Source: Thermoleophilia bacterium
Lineage (GTDB): Bacteria; Actinomycetota; Thermoleophilia; Gaiellales; Gaiellaceae
Assembly: GCA_016844515.1 (NCBI GenBank)
Contig: JAERMP010000070.1
Location: 1 to 24,149 of the forward strand
Length of the DNA: 24,149 bases
Direction of reading: 5' to 3'
Positions 1 to 7,253 of the stretch are shown here, piece by piece. A model generated the notes under the pieces. It had not been told where the DNA came from and did no database searches. It saw only the letters and a program-made list of their open reading frames with translations. The translations under genes and the position numbers were made by a program. Position 1 is the first letter of the stretch, and each line of letters starts with the position of its first letter.

Positions 1-1
1 G

Positions 2-673
2 ACCATCGAGGCACTCAAGGGCATCTCGATCGACGTGCGCGACGGCGAGATCGTGACGCTCATCGGCGCGAACGGCGCCGGGAAGTCGACGACGCTCCGC
101 TCGATCAACGGGCTCAATCACCCGAGCACGGGATCGATCCGATTCATGGGCGAGGACATTACGAGCAAGCCCGCGCACGAAATCGTCCGAATGGGCATCT
201 CGCAGTCACCCGAGGGCCGAAAGCTCTTCTCACGCATGACCGTAGTCGAGAACCTCGAGATGGGAGCTTTTCAACGGAATGACCGGACGGAGATCAAAGA
301 GGACATGGACCATGTGTTCACGCTCTTCCCGCGCCTCGCGGAGCGCAGGTCTCAGAAGGCCGGGACGCTGTCCGGCGGCGAGCAGCAGATGTGCGCCATC
401 GGGCGCGCGATGATGGCGCGGCCGCGCCTGCTGATGCTCGACGAGCCGTCCATGGGGCTCGCGCCGATCTTCGTCGACCGGATCTTCGAGACGATCGTGG
501 AGATCAACAAGGAGGGAACACCGATCCTCCTCGTCGAGCAGAACGCGCTCATGGCGCTCGACGTCGCCAACCGCGGCTACGTGATGCAGACGGGCCGCAT
601 CGTGCTGGAAGGCCCGGCGAGCGACCTCAAGACGAACGACGAAGTCCGCAAGACCTATCTCGGCGAGGGCTAG
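2..673 (+). CDS. livF: Branched-chain amino acid ABC transporter ATP-binding protein, LivF type (5' partial)
   Basis: ATPase subunit that would couple ATP hydrolysis to import of branched-chain amino acids or related substrates through LivH/LivM-type permeases at the inner face of the membrane. The reading frame is open from base 2 (TIEALKGISIDVRDGEI), so the gene begins before the window. The GTG at 35 lies inside the first conserved strand and is not the real start; about 15-20 residues are probably missing. Seen: Walker A GANGAGKST, signature LSGGEQQ, Walker B RLLMLDEPSMGLAP, and the H-loop region in ILLVEQNALMAL. The SMGLAP sequence and compact C-terminus ending in RKTYLGEG are typical of LivF rather than LivG. 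The livG/H/M/K partners would lie upstream, outside the window. Followed by a hairpin cluster and a convergent gene, so it is probably the last gene of its operon. Confidence 0.93.
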   Translation, partial: TIEALKGISIDVRDGEIVTLIGANGAGKSTTLRSINGLNHPSTGSIRFMGEDITSKPAHEIVRMGISQSPEGRKLFSRMTVVENLEMGAFQRNDRTEIKEDMDHVFTLFPRLAERRSQKAGTLSGGEQQMCAIGRAMMARPRLLMLDEPSMGLAPIFVDRIFETIVEINKEGTPILLVEQNALMALDVANRGYVMQTGRIVLEGPASDLKTNDEVRKTYLGEG

Positions 674-690
674 GCTCTGCCCTGTACAGA

Positions 691-830
691 CCGGAATCCG
701 CTCACGCAGATTCCGGCCGCTGGTCGATGCTGGGGGAACCTCCCGGTTCCCCTAGACCCCTTCCCCTGGTCCGCTTCGCGGACAAGACGCTTCGCGTCTT
801 CCCTGAAGGCGGCCGCTCCGCGGCCGCCTT
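691..830. terminator. Cluster of five tandem hairpins between convergent genes
   Basis: Five inverted repeats lie head to tail in 140 bases between the livF stop and the 3' end of the minus-strand gene. They are: (1) CCGGAATCCGC/GCAGATTCCGG at 691-717 with one mismatch; (2) GGGGAACC/GGTTCCCC at 733-752 with loop TCCC; (3) GTCCGC/GCGGAC at 769-783 with loop TTC; (4) AAGACGC/GCGTCTT at 784-800 with loop TTC; (5) AAGGCGGCCGC/GCGGCCGCCTT at 806-830 with loop TCC. The position suits a bidirectional terminator, but there is no clear U-tract except short T runs after hairpins 4 and 5. A role as a dispersed palindromic repeat cluster is equally possible. Confidence 0.6.
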
Positions 831-843
831 GCTCGTGTCCCCA

Positions 844-2331
844 TCAACCCACTAGTAGCGGGGCGTAGGGCGGGGCGAGCAGGACTCCAACGCGGGCGCG
901 CCCACCAGCAACTCCGTGCGCCATCTCGAGCGCGCTCGCGATCGAGTGGCTCGGAATGAACCCGAGGACGCGCGCCGCTATCGCGTCACGGCAGCCTGCG
1001 ATGACCACGCGGCCGAGGTGGGAGAGCACGGGTGTGCAGCCGGCCCAGTCGGCGTAGGGGAGGAGCGGGTGGCACGCCTTGCCGGCTCGGTAGGCGGAGA
1101 GCGCCTTCGCGTCCGCAGCCGCACCAGTCTCCGCTGCGGCGAGCTCAGCAGTATCGAGCGCGGTCCGAAGAGCGTTGAACATCGCGACATACGGCGCCTG
1201 GCTGCCATGCGCGAACGCACGCGTGAGCGGGTGGCACAGGATCACGGTCCCGTCGGGTCGCACGGGGAGCTCGCCTCGATGCAGGCGTAGAGCCAGCCCG
1301 AGCGCGACCGCCGCCGCGGTGATCGGATTGACCGCCTCGCGCGGGAGGTGTGGCCCGATCCAGGGTGCGCCGACGATCAGCACGTCGAGTGGCTTGTCGA
1401 TCCTCGCGCCGCGCAGCTCGACACCTCGAACGAGGGCCTCGCTGTGAGCGATCGACGGCAGCCCGCCGAACGCGGCGGTCGCGGTGAGGCGGTGACCTCG
1501 GCTCGCAAGGACCTCGCGTCGGATGAATGCAGGCAGCCGCGAGAACACCGCTCGGAGCGGAGAGTGTGCCACCCGATCCCCGGCGAAGACATCGTGCGGG
1601 TAACCGCTCAGCGCCCCGGTGAGCCGCGGGAGATCCAGCACAAGCGACACGCCGATCAGTGAAATGTCGCGTGCGAGCGCTGCCTCGAGATCAAGACCGC
1701 GGCTCCAACCAGCGCTTCCCGCCGCCTCGAGGAGTGAGCTACCGGCTGTTGCAGCGCGGACGGTGGCGGCATCGCAGCACGCGACGAGCGCACCCGGGCC
1801 GCCGTGCAGGACCGTCTCGGCCGCACTGACGACGACGACGAGATCGGTCTCGACGAGCGCGGGGTGAATGCGGGCGGTATCGGAGATCGGGACTAGCCCG
1901 TCGTCGGCCGCGTCGTGCACCAGGACGCTGCCACGAAACGCGCGCGCCTGAGGTGGCGGCAGCAGGCGTCCGAGCTCACGCTGGCCGAGCCGGCGACCGA
2001 GCCCGCCGGCGACGAGGATCGTCTGCCGCTCGTTCCGCATGCCACATAGCTCGAGTGCCCTCATTGTTGCCGCGAGCGCTTCCTGACGAGGATCTTGTGG
2101 TGCGCTGGGAAGGGGCAAGGCCGTTGGCTCGACGAGGATCGTCGCCCGACCTCCGCGCGGTGCAATCGACTCGAGAGACGGTCCGGAAAGAGGGAATCGC
2201 AGGGCGTCGCGAACTGCGGCGCCCGTATCGACGATCCGCGCGGACGGAGGCGGCGGACGAATGATGACGTCCTCGTCGCCGACGGGAACGACGACGACGC
2301 GCGAGCCCGAGAGAAGCGGTACGCGACGCAT
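844..2331 (-). CDS. Divergent LarA-like (DUF2088 / lactate racemase fold) protein
   Basis: A 495-residue protein. The ATG at 2331 (MRRVPLLSGSRVVVVP) is chosen because translation further upstream is low-complexity and runs through a hairpin. The order of conserved blocks resembles the LarA/DUF2088 family: RFPLSGPSL (residues 45-53, like the family's N-P-G-P-L block), a strand GRATILVEP (61-69), TILVAGGLGRRLGQREL (104-120, where family members have TGTHRPMT), VLVHDAADDGLVPI (137-149), and DLVVVVSAAETVLHGGPGALVACCD (163-187, matching the FSGGPKAVLPG block). The histidine of the THR block and the lysine of GGPKA, which carries the nickel-pincer cofactor in LarA, are both absent. A nickel-dependent racemase is therefore unlikely. 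It could be a cofactor-less relative or a protein of unknown role. Convergent to livF, divergent from polA. The family call is from remembered motifs. Confidence 0.6.
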   Translation of the reverse strand: MRRVPLLSGSRVVVVPVGDEDVIIRPPPPSARIVDTGAAVRDALRFPLSGPSLESIAPRGGRATILVEPTALPLPSAPQDPRQEALAATMRALELCGMRNERQTILVAGGLGRRLGQRELGRLLPPPQARAFRGSVLVHDAADDGLVPISDTARIHPALVETDLVVVVSAAETVLHGGPGALVACCDAATVRAATAGSSLLEAAGSAGWSRGLDLEAALARDISLIGVSLVLDLPRLTGALSGYPHDVFAGDRVAHSPLRAVFSRLPAFIRREVLASRGHRLTATAAFGGLPSIAHSEALVRGVELRGARIDKPLDVLIVGAPWIGPHLPREAVNPITAAAVALGLALRLHRGELPVRPDGTVILCHPLTRAFAHGSQAPYVAMFNALRTALDTAELAAAETGAAADAKALSAYRAGKACHPLLPYADWAGCTPVLSHLGRVVIAGCRDAIAARVLGFIPSHSIASALEMAHGVAGGRARVGVLLAPPYAPLLVG

Positions 2332-2349
2332 GTATGTATCCAAGCGCAA

Positions 2350-2381
2350 GACCGGAATCCGCTGATGCGCGGATTCCGGTC
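2350..2381. repeat. 13-bp-stem hairpin between the LarA-like gene and polA
   Basis: GACCGGAATCCGC (2350-2362), loop TGATGC, and GCGGATTCCGGTC (2369-2381) form a perfect 13-bp inverted repeat. It sits in the divergent intergenic region 2332-2443. The same arm sequence (GACCGGAATCCGCT) recurs at 690-703, so the LarA-like gene is bracketed by two copies of one hairpin family. It lies about 60 bases before the polA start codon. Confidence 0.7.
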
Positions 2382-2443
2382 GCGCCAAGATCCTGAGTCC
2401 CAAGACGCTGACGGGAGAGGAGCTCCAGCTCGACGACGCGCCC

Positions 2444-4966
2444 GTGCAGGACGCGGAGCTGTTCCTCGTCGACGGAAACAACCTCGCCTACCGCGGTTTC
2501 TTCGCGCTCCCGGAGGAGCTGCAGACGACGGACGGCCAGCCGACGAACGCGTTGCTCGGGTTCACGAACATGCTGTTCAAGCTCCTCGCGGACTACCGAC
2601 CGCGCGGTGTCGCAGTCGCCTGGGATACGAAGCCTGTGCATCGAAAGGAGATCGACGCCGAGTACAAGGCCGAGCGCAGGCCGATGCCCGACCTCCTGCG
2701 CGAGCAGTTCCCACACTTCCGGCCGATCGTCGAGGCGTTCGGGTATCGGAACCTCGAGTTCGAAGGCTGGGAGGCGGACGACGTCATCGCGACGCTCGCG
2801 ACGCGGGCCGACGAGGCCGCGATCTCCACGTGCGTCGTCTCGACCGACCGCGACGCGTTCCAACTCGTCTCCGAGAACGTCTGCCTGATGATGACCCCGC
2901 GTGGTGTCGCCGACGTCCAGGTCTACACGCCCGAGCGCGTCGAGCTGCGGTACGGCGTTCGTCCCGACCAAGTTCCCGACTTCATCGGGCTCAAGGGCGA
3001 TACGAGCGACAACATCCCGGGCGTCCCCGGCATCGGCGACAAGACCGCAGGCCAGCTGATCGCGCAGTACGGCTCGCTCGAGAAAGTTCTGGAGCACGCC
3101 TCCGAGCTGTCGCCCGCGCGCTCGAAGGCGATCCGAGAGAACGCCGACCAGGCGAGGGCCTCCAAGCTCCTCGCGACCATGCGGCGAGACCTCTCACTCG
3201 ACGTCGACGTCAACGACCTCGTCTCGCGACCGCCCGACCGCTCGCAGCTCAAGGAGATCTTCCGTCGCTTCGAGTTTCGGGCGCTCCTCGGGAGGGTCGA
3301 CACGCTCGATGAGGCGCTTCCGGCTGCGGAACGGCCTCGAACGGAGTCGCAGGCAGTGCGGTGGCGGGAGGGGGTTCTCGGCGGTCTCCGCGGCCGCGTC
3401 GGTCTTGCGGCGGCAGGAGATCGCGTCGCGGTTGCCACGGACAGCGAGGTCGTCGTCGCCGACGGCCCAAGTAACAGACTGTTACAAGGCCGGGATCTCG
3501 CGCTCGTCGCCCACGATGCGAAACCTTTGCGACTCGGCGCGCCCGTCGCCGACGACACGCTGATCGCCGCTTACCTGATCGACCCGGGGCGGGCCGAGTA
3601 CTCACTCGACGACCTGATGGCGGAGTACGGGGTCGAGCTCGAACCGGATCCCCCCGCCGAGGAGGAGACTGCGTCTCTCGTCCGTCATGCCGAGGCGGCT
3701 CGCCGACTTGCCGAGCCGCTCGCCGCCAAGGTCGCCGAGCGAGGCTCCGAGCGCCTGTACCGGGATATCGAGCTACCGCTGACGGTCGTGCTCGGTGCGA
3801 TGGAAGACGCGGGCGTGCGCATCGACACGTACCGCATGGGCGAGATCACTGCGCGGTTGAACGACCGGATCGAGGAGCTCCAGGCCGGCGCGTATGAGCT
3901 CGCGGGCGAGGAGTTCGTGCTCGGTTCCCCGCAGCAGCTCGGGCGGATCCTGTTCGAGAAGCTCGAGCTGACACCCGGACGCAAGGGGAAGACCGGATAC
4001 TCGACGGACAGCAAGGTGCTGCGCGCGATCCGCGCCGACCACGAGATCGTCCCGGTGATCGAGGAGTGGCGTGAGCTCACGAAGCTCGTGAACACCTACC
4101 TCGGCCCGCTCCCGACGCTTCTCGGCGAGGACCTGCGCCTCCACACGACGATCAACCAGACCGTCGCGGCGACCGGCCGCCTCTCGACCTCGAATCCGAA
4201 CCTGCAGGCGATCCCTATTCGGACGGAGCTCGGCCGCGAAATTCGTTCGGCTTTCGTCGCCGAGCCCGGGCACCGCCTAGTCTCGGCCGACTACTCCCAG
4301 ATCGAGCTGCGGATCCTGGCGCACGTCTCGGGCGAGCCGAGGCTGCGGGAGGCGTTCCAGCGCGGCGAGGACATTCACACGGCGACCGCGGCCGAAGTGC
4401 TCGGCAAGGATCCCGCGACGCTGACGAAGGACGAGCGCAACGTCGCCAAGATGATCAACTTCGGGATCGTGTACGGAATCTCGGCCTTCGGTCTCTCGGA
4501 GAACCTCGACATCCCGAAGGAGCAGGCCCAGACCTACATCGACACGTACCTCTCCCGCTTCCCGCTCGTGCAGGCGTTCATCGCGCGCACGATCGCGCAG
4601 GCCGGAGAGGACGGCTTCGCGACGAGCCTGCTCGGGCGGCGTCGCCCCGTCCCCGAGCTGCGCGCCTCGAACCGCCAGACGCGGGGCTTCGGGGAGCGCA
4701 TCGCCGTCAACTTCGTCATGCAAGGCTCGAACGCGGACATCATCAAGGTCGCGATGGTCGCGATTCACAGACGGCTTCGGGAGGAGGGGAGAGGAGCCCG
4801 CCTCGTCCTCCAGGTACACGACGAGCTCCTGCTAGAGGTGCCCGAGACAGAGGTCTCGGCGATCCGCAACCTCGTGCGCGAGGAGATGGTCGGTGCGTAC
4901 CCGCTCGACCCAGCGCTCGCGGTCGACATCGGGGTCGGCGACGACTGGGCCGAGGCCAAGCGCTAG
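2444..4966 (+). CDS. polA: DNA polymerase I
   Basis: 840-residue family A polymerase for gap filling after excision repair and for removal of Okazaki primers. GTG start at 2444; no ATG was found in frame before the conserved N-terminus LFLVDGNNLAYRGFF. Residues 1-about 290 form the 5'-3' nuclease (GWEADDVIATLA, STDRDAFQLV, GLKGDTSDNIPGVPGIGDKTA). Residues about 300-460 correspond to the 3'-5' exonuclease fold, but the DxE motif of Klenow is missing (the segment reads GRVGLAAAGDRVAVAT), so proofreading is probably absent, as in Taq and mycobacterial PolA. Residues about 470-840 are the polymerase: motif A VSADYSQIELR with metal-binding D616, O-helix KMINFGIVYG, and motif C LQVHDELLLE with D793. 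A palindromic 15-mer found again near coaE lies within the degenerate domain (3471-3485). Fits the common polA-rpsA-coaE order. Confidence 0.98.
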   Translation: MQDAELFLVDGNNLAYRGFFALPEELQTTDGQPTNALLGFTNMLFKLLADYRPRGVAVAWDTKPVHRKEIDAEYKAERRPMPDLLREQFPHFRPIVEAFGYRNLEFEGWEADDVIATLATRADEAAISTCVVSTDRDAFQLVSENVCLMMTPRGVADVQVYTPERVELRYGVRPDQVPDFIGLKGDTSDNIPGVPGIGDKTAGQLIAQYGSLEKVLEHASELSPARSKAIRENADQARASKLLATMRRDLSLDVDVNDLVSRPPDRSQLKEIFRRFEFRALLGRVDTLDEALPAAERPRTESQAVRWREGVLGGLRGRVGLAAAGDRVAVATDSEVVVADGPSNRLLQGRDLALVAHDAKPLRLGAPVADDTLIAAYLIDPGRAEYSLDDLMAEYGVELEPDPPAEEETASLVRHAEAARRLAEPLAAKVAERGSERLYRDIELPLTVVLGAMEDAGVRIDTYRMGEITARLNDRIEELQAGAYELAGEEFVLGSPQQLGRILFEKLELTPGRKGKTGYSTDSKVLRAIRADHEIVPVIEEWRELTKLVNTYLGPLPTLLGEDLRLHTTINQTVAATGRLSTSNPNLQAIPIRTELGREIRSAFVAEPGHRLVSADYSQIELRILAHVSGEPRLREAFQRGEDIHTATAAEVLGKDPATLTKDERNVAKMINFGIVYGISAFGLSENLDIPKEQAQTYIDTYLSRFPLVQAFIARTIAQAGEDGFATSLLGRRRPVPELRASNRQTRGFGERIAVNFVMQGSNADIIKVAMVAIHRRLREEGRGARLVLQVHDELLLEVPETEVSAIRNLVREEMVGAYPLDPALAVDIGVGDDWAEAKR
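3467..3485. repeat. Copy of the GTAACAGACTGTTAC palindrome inside polA
   Basis: The 19 bases CCAAGTAACAGACTGTTAC are identical to 7215-7233. The inner 15 bases (3471-3485) form a perfect odd palindrome. It is translated as part of PolA (SNRLLQ), in the non-catalytic exonuclease-like domain where sequence is least constrained. Confidence 0.65.
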
Positions 4967-5000
4967 CGCCTCGTCCTCGGGGCGGGCACGGCTGAAGAGG

Positions 5001-5039
5001 CTGGAATTCGCAGGAACCTGGCTATACTCCGCGCTCCGA
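5001..5039 (+). promoter_or_regulatory. Promoter of rpsA, probably giving a leaderless mRNA
   Basis: TATACT at 5023-5028 matches a sigma-70-type -10 hexamer in 5 of 6 positions. It ends 10 bases before the ATG of rpsA (5039), leaving no room for a Shine-Dalgarno site, and transcription would start at or within a few bases of the ATG. The -35 region (around 5000-5006, CTGGAA-like) is weak. Confidence 0.6.
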
Positions 5040-6604
5040 TGGCCAACGACATCGCAGAGAAGCCTGCAGTAACCGAAGACGGAGTCTGGATAACAGGCCC
5101 CGACGGGGAGCTCATCCCCGACTACGAATCCTCGTTCCCCGAGATCAACGAGGGCGAGGTTGTCCACGGCACGGTCGTTCGGGTCGACAAGGACGAGGTG
5201 CTCGTCGACATCGGCTACAAGTCCGAAGGGGTCATCCCGGTCGCCGAGCTGACGATTCGCCGCTCGGTCAACCCTGCCGACGAGGTTTCCGTCGGCGAAG
5301 AGATCGATGCGCTCGTCCTGACGAAGGAAGACGCGGAAGGGCGGCTCATCCTCTCGAAGAAGCGAGCCCGCTTCGAGTTGGCATGGAAGCGCATCGAGGC
5401 CGCCGCCGAGTCGGGCGAACCGGTCATCGGCAAGACGATCGAGGTCGTCAAGGGCGGTCTCATCCTCGACCTCGGCGTGCGCGGCTTCCTGCCTGCGTCG
5501 CTCGTCGACATTCGCCGCGTTCAGGATCTCGACGAGTTCCTCGGCACCGAGCTGCGCTGCAAGGTCATCGAGCTCAATCGCTCGCGCAACAACGTCGTCC
5601 TCTCGCGCCGCGCCGTGCTCGAGGACGAGCGCAAGGAGATGCGCCAAGCGATCCTCGATCGACTCAATCCGGGTGACGTGATCGAAGGGCAGATCTCCAA
5701 CATCGTCGACTTCGGTGCGTTCGTCGATCTCGACGGCATGGACGGGCTGATCCACATCTCCGAGCTCTCGTGGAGCCACGTGAACCATCCGTCCGAGGTA
5801 CTCGAGATCGGGCAGACCGTCAGGGTGAAGGTGCTCGACATCGACCGCGACCGCCAGCGCATCTCACTCGGCTTGAAGCAGACTCAGACCGACCCCTGGC
5901 AGCAGGTGCTCGACTCGTACGGCGAGGACGACGTCGTCGAAGGCCGGGTGGCGAAGGTCGTCACATTCGGCGCTTTCGTCGAGATCCTCCCCGGCGTCGA
6001 GGGGCTCGTGCACATCTCCGAGCTCGCAGCGCACCACGTCGAGAATCCGCGCGAGGTCGTGGCACAGGGCCAGGCGGTCAACGTTCGCATACTCGAGATC
6101 GACGGGGAGCGCAGGCGGCTCTCCCTCTCGCTGAAGCGCGTCGAGGAGGGCGAGCAGCCCGTCCCGCGCGCGGATGGGGCCGAGTCGGTGCACATGACGC
6201 CCAACCTGATCCTGTCCGAGGAGGCGTTCCCGGCCGGCGGCACTTCTCCCGAGTTCGCCGACGACTCCGTCGCCGAGATCGAGTTGGGCGACGCGGAGGA
6301 CGCCGAACTCACGCCTGACACCGAGCTGATGCTCGAAGCCGAGGCCGAGCTCGTGTCCGAGGCTGAAACCGAGGTCGAGCTGGCGCCCGAGACCGAAGCC
6401 GAGACCGAGCTGATGCCCGAGCCTGAAGCCGAGGTCGAGCTGATGCCCGAGGCCGAAACCGAGATCGAGTTGGTGCCTGAGGCCGAGCTGATGCCCGAGG
6501 CCGAGGCCGAAGTGGAGGCCGAGGCTGAGCCCGAGGCTGACGACGCAGAGATGTCCGAGGAGCCGGCCCTCGAGGTCGTCTCCGAGCAAGCCGAGTCCGA
6601 CTAG
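5039..6604 (+). CDS. rpsA: Ribosomal protein S1 with long acidic tail
   Basis: 521-residue S1 homologue that binds mRNA and the 30S subunit during initiation. Four S1/OB domains are visible: about 37-108 (EVVHGTVVRVDKDEVLVDIGYKSEG), 125-193 (VIGKTIEVVKGGLILDLGVRGFLP), 210-280 (VIEGQISNIVDFGAFVDLDGMDGLIHISELSW) and 295-367 (VVEGRVAKVVTFGAFVEILPGVEGLVHISEL). The last two are the best conserved, as is usual. From about residue 405 to the end the protein becomes a Glu-rich low-complexity tail built from variants of EAEVELMPEAET, with no basic residues over about 115 positions. Actinobacterial S1 proteins are often near 480 residues and end soon after domain four, so the tail is an extension. Start at 5039 directly follows a -10 hexamer. 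coaE follows after 9 bases. Confidence 0.97.
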   Translation: MANDIAEKPAVTEDGVWITGPDGELIPDYESSFPEINEGEVVHGTVVRVDKDEVLVDIGYKSEGVIPVAELTIRRSVNPADEVSVGEEIDALVLTKEDAEGRLILSKKRARFELAWKRIEAAAESGEPVIGKTIEVVKGGLILDLGVRGFLPASLVDIRRVQDLDEFLGTELRCKVIELNRSRNNVVLSRRAVLEDERKEMRQAILDRLNPGDVIEGQISNIVDFGAFVDLDGMDGLIHISELSWSHVNHPSEVLEIGQTVRVKVLDIDRDRQRISLGLKQTQTDPWQQVLDSYGEDDVVEGRVAKVVTFGAFVEILPGVEGLVHISELAAHHVENPREVVAQGQAVNVRILEIDGERRRLSLSLKRVEEGEQPVPRADGAESVHMTPNLILSEEAFPAGGTSPEFADDSVAEIELGDAEDAELTPDTELMLEAEAELVSEAETEVELAPETEAETELMPEPEAEVELMPEAETEIELVPEAELMPEAEAEVEAEAEPEADDAEMSEEPALEVVSEQAESD

Positions 6605-6613
6605 AACCCCGCC

Positions 6614-7222
6614 TTGAGCCGCCCCCTCGCGGTTGCGATCACCGGTGGGATCGGCGCCGGGAAGTCGACGGCACTCGAGTGCTTTCGTCGTCATGGCGCG
6701 GCGACCGTGTCGAGCGACGAGATCGTCCACCATCTGCTCGCGACGGATCCGGATGTGAGGTGTGCTCTCGTCGAGCGGCTGGGCGAGGAGATCCTCGGCG
6801 CGGACGACACGCCAGACCGCGAGCGGATCGCAGTACGCGTTTTCAAGGATCGAGATGCGCTCGACTTCCTCGAAAAGCTCCTGCACCCGCTCGTGTCGCG
6901 TGAATACATGGCGTGGCGCGAGCAGCTCGGCGCTCTCACCGATCCTCCCGCTGTCTGTGTGACGGAGGTTCCGCTGCTCTTCGAGGTGGGCGCGGAAGAG
7001 CGCTTCGACAAGGTGGTGGTCATCACGGCGCCAACGAAGCTGCGAGAAGCGCGCCGCGGGGGCCGCAAGGACGATCGCGAGGACAGGCTGATCCCCGATC
7101 GCGAGAAGGTGAAGCGCGCCGACTTCTCCTACGTCAACACGGGAACGCCGGACGAGCTCGACACCTGGGTGGCAGAGGTCATGGCTACCCTGGCCCAGAA
7201 CGTCCCCGATATCGCCAAGTAA
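6614..7222 (+). CDS. coaE: Dephospho-CoA kinase
   Basis: Catalyses the last step of coenzyme A synthesis, ATP-dependent phosphorylation of the ribose 3'-hydroxyl of dephospho-CoA, in the cytoplasm. 202 residues, normal for the family. TTG start (LSRPLAVAITGG) immediately before the P-loop GGIGAGKST at residues 11-19. Other family signs: SSDEIVHHLL (33-42) near the CoA-binding aspartate, LLHPLVSREY (89-98), VTEVPLLFE (116-124), and a C-terminal region with DREDRLIPDREKVKRAD and the N-x-G element VNTG. The upstream rpsA stop is 9 bases away and no strong Shine-Dalgarno is seen, which suggests translational coupling or a weak TTG start. The stop codon TAA lies inside a perfect 23-base palindrome. 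Confidence 0.95.
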   Translation: MSRPLAVAITGGIGAGKSTALECFRRHGAATVSSDEIVHHLLATDPDVRCALVERLGEEILGADDTPDRERIAVRVFKDRDALDFLEKLLHPLVSREYMAWREQLGALTDPPAVCVTEVPLLFEVGAEERFDKVVVITAPTKLREARRGGRKDDREDRLIPDREKVKRADFSYVNTGTPDELDTWVAEVMATLAQNVPDIAK

Positions 7223-7237
7223 CAGACTGTTACTTGG
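7215..7237. repeat. 23-base palindrome overlapping the coaE stop codon
   Basis: CCAAGTAACAG, a central A, then CTGTTACTTGG form a perfect odd palindrome. Its first 19 bases are identical to 3467-3485 inside polA. It contains the coaE TAA and lies 16 bases before the GTG of the transglycosylase gene. It could act as a weak terminator, a protein-binding operator, or be a dispersed palindromic repeat. Confidence 0.65.
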
Positions 7238-7253
7238 TCGGGGGGCAAAGCCC

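Noticed and set aside
2332..2481. Upstream extension of the LarA-like frame to an ATG at 2481
   Set aside because: The added 50 residues are Ser-rich, overlap the polA start and cross the hairpin at 2350-2381; conserved-looking sequence begins only at 2331.
2563..2580. GAAC-ATGCT-GTTC resembling a LexA box near the start of polA
   Set aside because: Spacer is five bases instead of four and the site is inside coding sequence (FTNMLFK); not a credible SOS operator.
6320..6560. Repetitive DNA in the 3' part of rpsA resembling a repeat array
   Set aside because: Repeats are irregular, adjacent without spacers and maintain one reading frame; they encode an acidic tail, not a CRISPR array.
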